From Bog-473 sp963828825 (GTDB lineage Bacteria; Actinomycetota; Acidimicrobiia; Acidimicrobiales; RAAP-2): DNA of 64,000 nt. Below are positions 24,988 to 35,250 of this stretch, piece by piece. The stretch is from NCBI GenBank assembly GCA_963828825.1, contig CAWHGF010000007.1, positions 744,001-808,000 on the forward strand. The letters run 5' to 3'. The notes under the pieces are model-generated. The model saw only the letters and a program-made list of their open reading frames with translations, was not told where the DNA came from and did no database searches. The translations under genes were made by a program, and so were the position numbers. How positions within the stretch are numbered: the stretch's first letter is position 1; each line of letters begins with the position of its first letter.

Positions 24988-26061
24988 ATGGCGAAATCTC
25001 ACTCTGAACGTTCCTCGGCGCGACGCCCGCTGGCCTGGGGCGTGCTGGCGACCGCCGGGCTCACCGGGCTGCTCCTGAGCGCCTGTTCCTCCTCCCCTCC
25101 GCGCGATCCGGTTGCCAAGGCGAAGGCGACCACGACGACGTCGACGGCACCAGGGCCCGCCTGCCCCCTCACCGGCGAACCGGCACCCAATGGGAGCGTC
25201 CCGCAGCGGCCCGCCATGGCGGTGAAGATCGACAATTACCCCGCCGGCCGCCCCCAATCGGGCCTCGACAAGGCCGACATCATCTTCGAGGAGCCGGTCG
25301 AGGGCGGCATCACCCGCTACGCCGCGGTGTTCCAATGCCAGGACGCGGCGCTGATCGGTCCCGTCCGCTCGGCCCGCAACATCGACATCGGCATCCTCGG
25401 GCAGCTGGGCAACCCGTTGTTGGCCCACGTGGGAGGCATCGACCCCGTGATCGCCAACATCGACGCCTCACCCATCGTCAACGTCGACATCGGGGACAGC
25501 AACTCGCTGATGATCCACCCCGCGGGCCACGTGCCACCGGACGCTGACTACACCTCGAGCGCCATCGTCTACGGCACGCACCCGACCATGACCACCCCGC
25601 CGCAGCCGCTGTTCACCTACTCGGCGAACACGCCCCCCGGGGGCACCGCCGTCTCCAGCGTGAACATCGACTTCTCGGGCACCTCCAACGTGACCTGGAA
25701 GTGGAACAAGGCGACCGACACGTTCCTGCGCTACTACAACGCGACGACGCCGGACATGTTGGCCGACAACGTGCAGAACGCCGCCGCCAACGTCATCGTG
25801 CAGTACGTGCAGATCAGCTACGGGCCCTGGGCCGAGAACGACGAGGGGGGCCTGGAGGTCCAGGCCGACCTGTACCCCGACGCCAGCGGCACCGCCGTCG
25901 TCTATCGCAACGGCTACGCCATCCCCGCCACCTGGCACCGCTCCACGCTCGGGTCGCCCACCCAGTTCGTCAACGCGCTCGGCGTGCCGATCCCGCTGCA
26001 GCCCGGCCAGACCTGGGTCGAGCTGGTGCCCAACACCATCATGGCGACGACCACGCCCTGA
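24988..26061 (+). CDS. DUF3048 (YerB-like) lipoprotein
   Basis: This 357-residue secreted lipoprotein has the signal TAGLTGLLLSAC with lipobox Cys33, then a short Thr/Ala stalk. The DUF3048 domain is recognisable from RPAMAVKIDNYPAGRPQSGL, KADIIFEEPVEGGITRYAAV and LIGPVRSARNIDIGILGQLG, and its C-terminal half from NVIVQYVQISYGP. The family is widespread in Gram-positive bacteria (YerB in Bacillus) and its role is unresolved. The gene stands alone between the DMFase-like gene and the convergent methyltransferase gene. Confidence 0.9.
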   Translation: MAKSHSERSSARRPLAWGVLATAGLTGLLLSACSSSPPRDPVAKAKATTTTSTAPGPACPLTGEPAPNGSVPQRPAMAVKIDNYPAGRPQSGLDKADIIFEEPVEGGITRYAAVFQCQDAALIGPVRSARNIDIGILGQLGNPLLAHVGGIDPVIANIDASPIVNVDIGDSNSLMIHPAGHVPPDADYTSSAIVYGTHPTMTTPPQPLFTYSANTPPGGTAVSSVNIDFSGTSNVTWKWNKATDTFLRYYNATTPDMLADNVQNAAANVIVQYVQISYGPWAENDEGGLEVQADLYPDASGTAVVYRNGYAIPATWHRSTLGSPTQFVNALGVPIPLQPGQTWVELVPNTIMATTTP

Positions 26062-26071
26062 GGGGCCCTCC

Positions 26072-26989
26072 TCACGCCTGCGGTTTCCTCGCCACCACCG
26101 CCAGCAGCAGGCAGTCCTCCGCTGCGGCGAACACACCCGGTGAGGCGCTCGCCTCGGCCTCGTCGAACACCCCCGTCGCCGCGCCGCGCCGCATCAGGTT
26201 GAGCCCCTTGCACTCGGCCACCTCGAAGCCGGCCCGTTCCAACTTGGCCACGAGCTCGTCCGCGGCGTACTCAATCTGGTGGTCGTGGTTCATCGGGGCG
26301 GACGACCGCAGCCGCCAGACCGGCCCGTTCGGCGTATCGAGGCAGAACCAGCCACCGGGCCTCAGGACGCGGAACGCCTCGCGCACGACGGCATCCCCGT
26401 CCGCCTCGCTGACGTGCTCAATGGACTGCCCGCTGTAGACGAGATCGAACGAGGCGTCGGCGTAACGCCCGAGGTCGACCATGGAATGGAAGGCGAACTC
26501 GACCGGTCCGAGCTCGGAGCGCACGGGCTCGCCCGACGAGCCACCCTGGTAGATGGCGTCACGCTGGTCGACCGGGAGATCGACCACCACCAGGCGCTCG
26601 AAAGGGTAGGGGTACCCCAGATGGACCAGCGCCCCGTCGGGCAGGCCCTGGTGGGTGCCACCGAGGTCCAGAATGCGCGCCGCCCGTGGCAGCCCCGCCA
26701 CGAACTCGCTGCGGCTGACGTGCATGGAGAGCAGCACGTTGCCGATGGGTACGCGGCGGCGGAACTCCTCGGAGTGGGCCAGGGCCTCGGCCACGCCGTG
26801 GCGGGAAAGCTCGCCGTCCGTGAGTTTCTGGACGTAGTCGGCGCCGCCCGCGGCGTCGGGCTCGCGGTCGAGGACGACGTTGAAGGCCAGGCGTACAGAC
26901 TGCTTGGGCGGCAGGTAGCGGAACGGGACGGTGGGGACGACACGGTCGAGGACCCGATAGGCGCGTTGCTTCCATTCGCTGGCCGGCAT
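26072..26989 (-). CDS. DUF4214 - class I SAM methyltransferase fusion
   Basis: This is a 305-residue protein from ATG 26989. Residues about 25-80 form a DUF4214-like helical unit, SVRLAFNVVLDREPDAAGGA and SRHGVAEALAHSEEFRRR, which often accompanies glycan-related enzymes. The SAM-binding domain follows: RAARILDLGGTHQGLPDGAL, the acidic strand LVVVDLPVDQRDAI, DLVYSGQSIEHVSE and REAFRVLRPGGWFCLDTPNG. A sugar or lipid methyltransferase role is likely from this architecture. It follows recA on the same strand after 100 bp, where many actinobacteria carry recX. Confidence 0.82.
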   Translation of the reverse strand: MPASEWKQRAYRVLDRVVPTVPFRYLPPKQSVRLAFNVVLDREPDAAGGADYVQKLTDGELSRHGVAEALAHSEEFRRRVPIGNVLLSMHVSRSEFVAGLPRAARILDLGGTHQGLPDGALVHLGYPYPFERLVVVDLPVDQRDAIYQGGSSGEPVRSELGPVEFAFHSMVDLGRYADASFDLVYSGQSIEHVSEADGDAVVREAFRVLRPGGWFCLDTPNGPVWRLRSSAPMNHDHQIEYAADELVAKLERAGFEVAECKGLNLMRRGAATGVFDEAEASASPGVFAAAEDCLLLAVVARKPQA

Positions 26990-27089
26990 CGCACCATTGT
27001 GGTCCGGACGCGAAGCGCTCCGGACCGCTGACCCCGAGGGAGGCGGGAGCGGGTCCGGAGGCTTCGGCGCCGTGGGAGGCGGGGTGCAG

Positions 27090-29231
<2,142 letters not shown>

Positions 29232-29251
29232 CCCTCTCTCCTCTGTGAGTG

Positions 29252-29305
29252 TGCTGCGACTGTGTGCTGCGACTGTGTGTTGGGGACTGTGTGTTGGGGA
29301 CTGTG
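29252..29305. repeat. Tandem repeat in recA leader
   Basis: Four head-to-tail units lie 20-75 bp upstream of the recA start: two 13-bp units (29252-29264, 29265-29277) and two related 14-bp units (29278-29291, 29292-29305). All share GACTGTGTG across their junctions. Read with recA, the leader is a run of CACACAGTC blocks. Copy number could vary by slippage. Confidence 0.85.
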
Positions 29306-29395
29306 TGCGACCTGTGCCGGCCCGCTCGGCGCCGATGTGGTGACCTTACGGTGGGGGTGTGACGGGCCCCGCCGCAGCTGCCTGGTGGCAGCATA

Positions 29396-29411
29396 ACGAA
29401 CGTGTGTTCGT
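29396..29411. promoter_or_regulatory. LexA binding site (SOS box) of recA
   Basis: ACGAACGTGTGTTCGT is a perfect palindrome with a 4-base centre, matching the actinobacterial and Bacillus LexA core CGAAC-N4-GTTCG. It lies 165 bp upstream of recA. In the recA direction a TATGCT hexamer immediately follows, a candidate -10 box. The site is also 164 bp upstream of the divergent secreted-protein gene, which could share the control. Confidence 0.88.
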
Positions 29412-29574
29412 AGGACGTGGACCCTCGCGGCGGTGGAGGGCGTCGCCGGAGAACGGTCGCGCTCGAGTCGGCCGGACGCCCATCGGCGAGACCTCCGGTG
29501 ACCAGAAGGGGCGCCGCGTCCATGCGAAGCTGACGGGTCCCGGGCGGGCAGTGAGACGACGAGGAGGTCCGGTG

Positions 29575-30300
29575 GTGCTCGCGAGAAGGCTGGCGGTAGG
29601 CGCGCTGTTGGCAGGCGCCTCGGCCGTGGGCATGGCGGTCCAGGCCGCGCCGGCTGCTGCGAGCCCCGGCACCGGAAGCAGCGCCTCGACCCTCTACAAG
29701 GACGCCCTGGCCACCACGCACTCCTGGTCGGTCCACTACGCCTCGGACTCGACGGAGTCCAACGAGACCCTCGTCGTGAGCGGCGACGCCGGGCCGGCTT
29801 CGGCCAGCCAGAGCGTGCTCATGGGCAAGGGCTCCATCTCCATTCTCGTGATCGGGGCGATCACCTATCTCAAGGGCAACTCCGATGGTCTCGAGTCCCT
29901 GGCCGGGCTCAGCGCGTCCCAGGCGGCCGAAGCCGCCGGCCAGTGGATCGAGTTCTCGACCGACAACTCCGCCTTCGCCCCGGTGGTGGACGGGGTCCGC
30001 TCCGAAGACGTGGCCAAGGAGCTGACCCTGAAGGCCCCGCTCTCCCTCGGCCATGCCAGCACCCTCGACGGGCAGACGGTCGACGCCATCGACGGGACCC
30101 AGACCTTCGGTCGCAAGTCCCAGCACGTCGTCCTCTACGTCCGCGCCAAGGGAACCCACGTTCCGGTGGAGGAGGACTCCGTCAACGCCAAGGGGCAGCA
30201 CACGTCGGCCGAGCACGTCATCTACTCCAAGTGGGGCGAGCAGGTCCGGCCCGAGGCGCCCATGGCGACCATCTCCATCGGGTCCATCAGTGCCGTCTGA
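29575..30300 (+). CDS. Secreted protein, first of a tandem paralogous pair
   Basis: This 241-residue exported protein starts at GTG 29575 (GTG 29572 is equally possible), just after GAGGAGG at 29561. The signal peptide LARRLAVGALLAGASAVGMA ends near AAAS. The mature part has SASTLYKDALATTHSWSVHY, then NETLVVSGDAGPASASQSVL and AGQWIEFSTDNSAFAPVVDG. It aligns along its length with the next gene. The layout resembles LprG/LppX-like lipid-binding folds, but there is no lipobox, so this is only a structural guess. Function is unknown. Confidence 0.78.
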   Translation: MLARRLAVGALLAGASAVGMAVQAAPAAASPGTGSSASTLYKDALATTHSWSVHYASDSTESNETLVVSGDAGPASASQSVLMGKGSISILVIGAITYLKGNSDGLESLAGLSASQAAEAAGQWIEFSTDNSAFAPVVDGVRSEDVAKELTLKAPLSLGHASTLDGQTVDAIDGTQTFGRKSQHVVLYVRAKGTHVPVEEDSVNAKGQHTSAEHVIYSKWGEQVRPEAPMATISIGSISAV

Positions 30301-30412
30301 GAGAGCCTGACCTCGGCCCGACCCGAGGACGTGGGAAGATAGGGTCCTCGCCCCCCTGGCCAAGTCGGCGCTCGACGCGCCACAGTGCCGGGCCTCCAAG
30401 AGAGTGAAGGTC

Positions 30413-31195
30413 ATGCACCCCTTGCGTCACAGCCCCGCCCGCACAGCCGCGGTTGCCGCCGGACTCACCGCCGCGGCTGCGCTGGCCCTCGCCACCGCGG
30501 CCGCCCCGGCCGGTGCCGCCGGCAGCACGAGCGCGACGGCCGAGTACCAGGCGGCCCTGAAGGCCGTCGGGTCCCAGGGCGTGCACTTCGACTCGACCGC
30601 CAGCCAGAGCGGGGCCACCCTCGACGTGAGCGGCGATGCCGGCAAGACCTCTGGTTCGCAGGCACTCGTGGTGAAGAACGGGAGCGTCACGGAGCGCATG
30701 ACCGCCCGGGTGGTCGGGTCAACTGGATACGTGACCGGCAACGCGGCCGCGCTCCAGCACGTGATCGGCCTCACCGCGGCCCAGTCGTCGAAGTACGCGA
30801 GCAAGTGGCTGTCCTTCCCCACCTCGAACAGCGGCCTCGACGAGCTCGTCGGTGGGCTGCTCTCGTCGCAGGTGTCCAAGGAGCTCGAGATCGGCGGCCC
30901 CTTCACCTACGGCACGGCCACCACCGTGGCCGGCCAGCAAGCGCTGGCCATCAAGGGTTCGGTCGCCACCTCGACCGGCAGCAAGGTGCCCGTCGTGCTC
31001 TACGTCCCGTCGAGCGGCTCGCCGCTCCCGATCGAAGAGGTGACCAACGCCGGAAACGCCGGCGGCTCGTCGGCGATCCACGGCACCGTCAGTTTCACGA
31101 ACTGGGGTGAGAACAAGAGCCAGACGGCGCCCACCCACACGGTGTCGTTGCTGAAACTCGTCCCGCCCACTTCGTCGTCGACCACCGCGGGGTAG
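30413..31195 (+). CDS. Secreted protein, second of a tandem paralogous pair
   Basis: This is a 260-residue exported protein. The ATG at 30413 is chosen; GTG 30404 is in frame. The signal peptide TAAVAAGLTAAAALALATAA ends near AGAAG. The body repeats the neighbour's plan: YQAALKAVGSQGVHFDST, ATLDVSGDAGKTSGSQALVV, SSKYASKWLSFPTSNSGLDE and SKELEIGGPFTYGTATTVAG. The closest block is V-SGDAG followed by a serine-rich strand. The pair arose by duplication and has diverged considerably. A macrodomain gene starts 9 bp downstream. Confidence 0.78.
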   Translation: MHPLRHSPARTAAVAAGLTAAAALALATAAAPAGAAGSTSATAEYQAALKAVGSQGVHFDSTASQSGATLDVSGDAGKTSGSQALVVKNGSVTERMTARVVGSTGYVTGNAAALQHVIGLTAAQSSKYASKWLSFPTSNSGLDELVGGLLSSQVSKELEIGGPFTYGTATTVAGQQALAIKGSVATSTGSKVPVVLYVPSSGSPLPIEEVTNAGNAGGSSAIHGTVSFTNWGENKSQTAPTHTVSLLKLVPPTSSSTTAG

Positions 31196-31203
31196 ACCAC
31201 CCG

Positions 31204-31704
31204 GTGGCGCCACTGCTCCACGCCGTGCAGGGCGACATCACCGCCGAGCGGGTGGACGCCGTGGTCAACGCGGCCAACCGTCGGCTGGTGGGGGGCGGCG
31301 GCGTCGACGGAGCCATCCATCGCGCCGCCGGCGCCGAGCGCCTGCAGGCGGCCTGCCGGGCCATCGGCGAGTGCCCGCCTGGGCAGGCCGTTGTCACCGA
31401 GGGGTTCGACCTGCCGGCGCGCTACATCATCCACACCGTGGGGCCGGTCTGGCACGGCGGGACGGAGGGCGAGCCCGAGACGCTCGCCGCCTGCTACCGC
31501 AACGCGCTGGCCGTGGCCGACCAGGTTGGCGCCCGATCGGTCGCCTTCCCCGCCATCTCCACCGGTGTCTACGGCTATCCCTTGGGGCAGGCCGCCGAGG
31601 TCGCCGTGACCACAACCCGCGCGGCGGACACCGAGGTGACCCTCATCCGATTCGTCGCCTTCGACGGCGCCACCCTGGCGCACTACCTCGAGCTGCTCGG
31701 CTGA
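31204..31704 (+). CDS. Macrodomain protein, O-acetyl-ADP-ribose deacetylase type
   Basis: This 166-residue single macrodomain starts at GTG 31204. It has the YmdB/MacroD signatures: GDITAERVDAVVNAANRRLV, GGGGVDGAIHRAAGAERLQA, YIIHTVGPVWHGG and VAFPAISTGVYGYPLGQAAE. These loops bind ADP-ribose; relatives hydrolyse O-acetyl-ADP-ribose or mono-ADP-ribosyl groups on proteins. It is cytosolic and follows two secreted-protein genes, so the functional link is unclear. Confidence 0.92.
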   Translation: MAPLLHAVQGDITAERVDAVVNAANRRLVGGGGVDGAIHRAAGAERLQAACRAIGECPPGQAVVTEGFDLPARYIIHTVGPVWHGGTEGEPETLAACYRNALAVADQVGARSVAFPAISTGVYGYPLGQAAEVAVTTTRAADTEVTLIRFVAFDGATLAHYLELLG

Positions 31705-31722
31705 GCGCCCCGGTCCCCCCCG

Positions 31723-33960
31723 TCAGGACGAGGCGCCGGTCGTCAAGTTGTAGATGGTCACACCGCCCAGCGTCTCGGCGGTGAAGTGCGCCTCCACCCA
31801 CGATGTGATCTGCGACGCGTCGTCGGAGCTCCCGCCTCCGCCGCCGAAGCCGCCGCCGAATCCGCCACCGCCGAACCCGCCGCCGCCGAACCCGCCGCCG
31901 CCGGCGATGTAGTAGTGGATCTTGCCCTCCGAGACGTACTTCTCGAACTGGACCAGCGTCGGTGCAGGGTCGGTGCCGTTGAACCCGCCAATGGCCATCA
32001 CGGGCTCACGGCTGGCCAGCTGGTAGCCGGCCGCGTTGTTCGAGTTCAGAGTGGCGGCCACCCACGTGTACCGGCTGGCGTCGGCCTGCAGTGCCTTGGT
32101 CAGGGTCGGATTGGATTGGCTGGAGTTCAGGAACCCGGCGCCGCCACCACCGGCGCCGGCGGCACCCGCGCCCCGACGGAACCCACCGGCGGCGCCGAAC
32201 GGAGACGCACCGCCGGGGAACCCTCCCGCACCCGTACCGGCCCCCGCGCCGGCGCCAGGCCGGAAGCCGGCACCGCCGGGGAAGCCACCGCGCCCGAAGG
32301 CGCGGCGGGCACCGCCCGGGAATCGGCCGGCGAAGCCGCCCGGGAAGCCGCCACCGCCCGGGCCACCTCGGCCACCAGCCGGGGTCGGTGTGACCGTGGG
32401 GATGGCCCCGCTGTGCGGGGTGGCAGCGGTGGCGACGGTGGAGAAGAGCGGAGCGGCCAGCGCGGCGCCGAAACCGAGCAGGGCCACCAGAGCGATGGCG
32501 AGCTTGGGGACGTTCCGGAGCAACGGGAGGGCCAGGATGGCGACCACTCCGAGCGCGCCCACGACGACAACGAAGGGACGCAGGGCCGGGAACCAATCGC
32601 TGGTGCGGCCGAGGAGGACGTAACTCCAAACGACCGTCGCGGCCAGCCCGGCGGCCAGGCCGAGACGCCCGACCCAGGTGGCTCGGCGCTGCCAGAGGCC
32701 CATGGTGGCGATGCCGACCAGTGCGCCGAGCGGGGGCGCCAGGGCGACCGTGTAGTAGGGGTGGATGATGCCCTGGGCCAGGCTGATGACGAGGCCGATG
32801 CTCACCAGTGAGCCGCCCCACAGCAGGAGCGCGGCGCGTTCGCGATCGGTGCGACGCGCCCGAAGCGTGACGACGAGGAGCACGGCGCCCATCACCAGTG
32901 CGCCGGGAAGCAACCACGACATCATGTTCCCGAACTCGGCATTGAAGAGTCGGGTGACGCCGGTGGGGCCCCACATACTCCCGGACACGCGTCCGCCTCC
33001 CACGCTGCCCGCCTCGTTCCCGGTGATCCGGCCGAAGCCGTTGTAGCCGAAGATCAAGTTGAGGATGCTGTTGTTCTGTGACCCGCCGACATACGGCCGG
33101 TCCGCGGCGGGTGTGAGGGCGACAATGGCGACCCACCACCCCGCGGCAACCAGCACGGAGAGCCCCATCAGGAAGGTCTGCCAGACCCGGCGCCACCATC
33201 CCGTCGGTGCGGCGAGAAGGTAGACGACGGCCATGACCGGGAGGATCAGGAAGGCCTGCATCATCTTGGTGATGAAGCCGAAGCCGATCAGCGCGCCGGC
33301 GAGGACGAGCCACTTGGTCTGGGCCTTCTCGAGCCCGCGGATGGTGGCATAGGTCGCCGCCGTGAGCAGCAGGGCCAGCAAGGCGTCGGGGTTGTTGTAG
33401 CGGAACATCAGGGCGGCCACGGGCGTGAGCGCGACCACCGCACCGCCGAGGAGCGCGGCCTGCGCGCTGAACCACCGGCGCACGGAGAGGTAGACCAGGC
33501 CGACGGTGGCCACTCCTTCGAGGGCCTGGGGTGCCAGCATGCTCCATGAGTTGAGGCCGAAGATCCGTGCGGAGATCTCCATCGGCCACAGGAACGCCGG
33601 TGGCTTGTCGACGGTGATGAAGTTGGACGAGTCAGAGGATCCGAAGAACATGGCCTTCCAACTCTTGGTGCCGGCCTGGACGGCGGCGGAGTAGAAGGAG
33701 TTGGCCCAGCCACTGGAGCCGAGGTCCCACAGGTAGAGGACGGCGGTGGCGGCGAGCAACGCGAGAAGGGCGGGCCGGACCCAGGCCGGGTCGCCCTCCT
33801 TGCCCCGTACGAAGCGGGCCGGCCATCCACGGCGTCGGCCGGGCGGCCAGGCCGGTGCGCTCGGCCCGCCTTCCTCCCGGGTGTCGGGTGGAGCGCCGAG
33901 CGTCAGCGGCGGATCGAGTACCCCCACCGAAGCATCGGCAGCGGACGTCGGGTCGGTCAT
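31723..33960 (-). CDS. GT-C glycosyltransferase (ArnT/YkcB-like) with Gly-rich outer region
   Basis: This 745-residue membrane enzyme is paralogous to 18391-20553. Matching motifs are SFYSAAVQAGTKSWKAMFFG, SSNFITVDKPPAFLWPMEIS, FRYNNPDALLALLL, LIFGYNGFGRITG and AQGIIHPYYTVALAPPLGAL. A long Gly/Pro/Arg-rich spacer from about residue 530 leads to the C-terminal domain EPVMAIGGFNGTDPAPTLVQ, then a second glycine-rich string near the end. Its ATG overlaps the stop of the GT2-GtrA gene, forming the last step of a two-component-controlled operon. Likely role: transfer of a lipid-linked sugar to an envelope polymer. Confidence 0.9.
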   Translation of the reverse strand: MTDPTSAADASVGVLDPPLTLGAPPDTREEGGPSAPAWPPGRRRGWPARFVRGKEGDPAWVRPALLALLAATAVLYLWDLGSSGWANSFYSAAVQAGTKSWKAMFFGSSDSSNFITVDKPPAFLWPMEISARIFGLNSWSMLAPQALEGVATVGLVYLSVRRWFSAQAALLGGAVVALTPVAALMFRYNNPDALLALLLTAATYATIRGLEKAQTKWLVLAGALIGFGFITKMMQAFLILPVMAVVYLLAAPTGWWRRVWQTFLMGLSVLVAAGWWVAIVALTPAADRPYVGGSQNNSILNLIFGYNGFGRITGNEAGSVGGGRVSGSMWGPTGVTRLFNAEFGNMMSWLLPGALVMGAVLLVVTLRARRTDRERAALLLWGGSLVSIGLVISLAQGIIHPYYTVALAPPLGALVGIATMGLWQRRATWVGRLGLAAGLAATVVWSYVLLGRTSDWFPALRPFVVVVGALGVVAILALPLLRNVPKLAIALVALLGFGAALAAPLFSTVATAATPHSGAIPTVTPTPAGGRGGPGGGGFPGGFAGRFPGGARRAFGRGGFPGGAGFRPGAGAGAGTGAGGFPGGASPFGAAGGFRRGAGAAGAGGGGAGFLNSSQSNPTLTKALQADASRYTWVAATLNSNNAAGYQLASREPVMAIGGFNGTDPAPTLVQFEKYVSEGKIHYYIAGGGGFGGGGFGGGGFGGGFGGGGGSSDDASQITSWVEAHFTAETLGGVTIYNLTTGASS

Positions 33961-35165
33961 CGGGACACCTCCGTGGGGGCGCCCGGGTGGGCGCTCGGGC
34001 GGAAGATCCAGGCCCGCAACACGGCGAACCGGAACACGGCGGCGAGCGCGTTGGCCACGGTGAGGGCCACCAGCTCGGCGAACAGGGCGGACGGGGCGAC
34101 CCACTGGGCCACGACCAGTCCCAACGTCGTGAGGGCGACGCTCACCAGGTACAACCCTCCGGCCACGGCGAAGAGGCGGCCGCGGCGGGCCCGGCCGTCC
34201 GTGGTGTGCGACAGCTCACGGTGGACCGCCGTGTTGAAGAGGGTGGCGATGGCCATGGCGACGGCATTGGCGGCGAAGGCACCGAGGAGCGGCCGCCAGG
34301 CGACGAAGAGGAAGAGGTAGCCGAGCGTGGAGACGACACCCACCCCCGCAAAGCGCAGGAGCTGGTCGGCCGTCACCTCGTTCGAACGGATGCGGCGCAG
34401 ACCCTTGGGCCGCCTGACCAACAGGCGCCAGACGCCGCGCACGTCGTCCGCGGCAGTGGAGACGATGTGCACGCTCGAGTCGGGGTCGTCGACCCAGTCC
34501 ACCGGGACCTCGCCGATGCGCAGGCCCAGGCGCTCGGCTGTCACCAGCAGCTCGGTGTCGAAGAACCACTCGTTGTCCTCAATGAGCGGCAGCAACTTCT
34601 CCGCCGCATCGCGGCGCAGGGCCTTGAACCCGCACTGGGCATCACTGAAGCGACCACGCAGCGTGAGCTTGAGCAACAGGTTGTAGGCCCGCGAAATCAG
34701 CTCGCGCTTGGGACCACGCACCACGTGCGCGCCCGGCGCCAGCCGTGAGCCGATGGTCACGTCACGATGACCCGACAGCAACGGGGCCACCAGGGGGAGC
34801 AGCGCAGGCAGGGAGGTCGAGAGGTCCACGTCCATGTAGGCCACGACCGGCGCGTCGCTCGTCGACCACGCCGCTCGGAGCGCGTAGCCGCGGCCCTTGC
34901 GGGCCAGGTGCATGGCCGCGACGCCCCGCATGGTCGCCGCCAACTGGTGCGCTACCCGATCAGTGCCATCCGTGCTGGCGTTGTCGACCACGGTGACGAG
35001 CGTCCGGAAGGGAAACGATTCGTCGAGGAACATGCGCAGTGCGGTGATGCGCTCCGCCAGCTGCGCCGCCTCGTTGTAGACCGGAACGACGATCTCCACG
35101 TCCAGCGGAACGCGGCGGGGATCGACGTCGGCTTCGAACGGAGCCAGGGCTGTCATGTCAGGCAT
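33957..35165 (-). CDS. GT2 polyprenyl-phosphate glycosyltransferase fused to GtrA flippase
   Basis: This is a 402-residue bifunctional protein. Residues about 18-260 are a dolichol-phosphate-mannosyltransferase-type GT2: VEIVVPVYNEAAQLAERITA, TLVTVVDNASTDGTDRVAHQ, PVVAYMDVDLSTSLPALLPL, FSDAQCGFKALRRDAAEKLL. The C-terminal third is a four-helix GtrA domain: LLRFAGVGVVSTLGYLFLFV, LFNTAVHRELSH and VFRFAVLRAWIF. The fusion couples loading of a sugar onto polyprenyl phosphate with flipping. Start choice is uncertain: ATG 35165 is listed, but a TTG at 35258 overlapping the kinase stop is possible. Confidence 0.88.
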   Translation of the reverse strand: MPDMTALAPFEADVDPRRVPLDVEIVVPVYNEAAQLAERITALRMFLDESFPFRTLVTVVDNASTDGTDRVAHQLAATMRGVAAMHLARKGRGYALRAAWSTSDAPVVAYMDVDLSTSLPALLPLVAPLLSGHRDVTIGSRLAPGAHVVRGPKRELISRAYNLLLKLTLRGRFSDAQCGFKALRRDAAEKLLPLIEDNEWFFDTELLVTAERLGLRIGEVPVDWVDDPDSSVHIVSTAADDVRGVWRLLVRRPKGLRRIRSNEVTADQLLRFAGVGVVSTLGYLFLFVAWRPLLGAFAANAVAMAIATLFNTAVHRELSHTTDGRARRGRLFAVAGGLYLVSVALTTLGLVVAQWVAPSALFAELVALTVANALAAVFRFAVLRAWIFRPSAHPGAPTEVSR

Positions 35166-35250
35166 GGTGCCCGTGCCGTCTCCGGACTCCGTGAAGCTCG
35201 GCTGTGGATCCGGTGTGAATCGCAGGCGCCGTTGCACCGACGCGGCCTGG

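Noticed and set aside
29252..29305. Possible CRISPR-like array upstream of recA
   Set aside because: Units are 13-14 bp, head to tail with no spacers and no cas genes nearby; it is a simple tandem repeat.
31787..32811. 341-residue plus-strand Gly/Arg/Glu-rich frame
   Set aside because: It mirrors the glycine-rich spacer and helices of the GT-C gene on the other strand.
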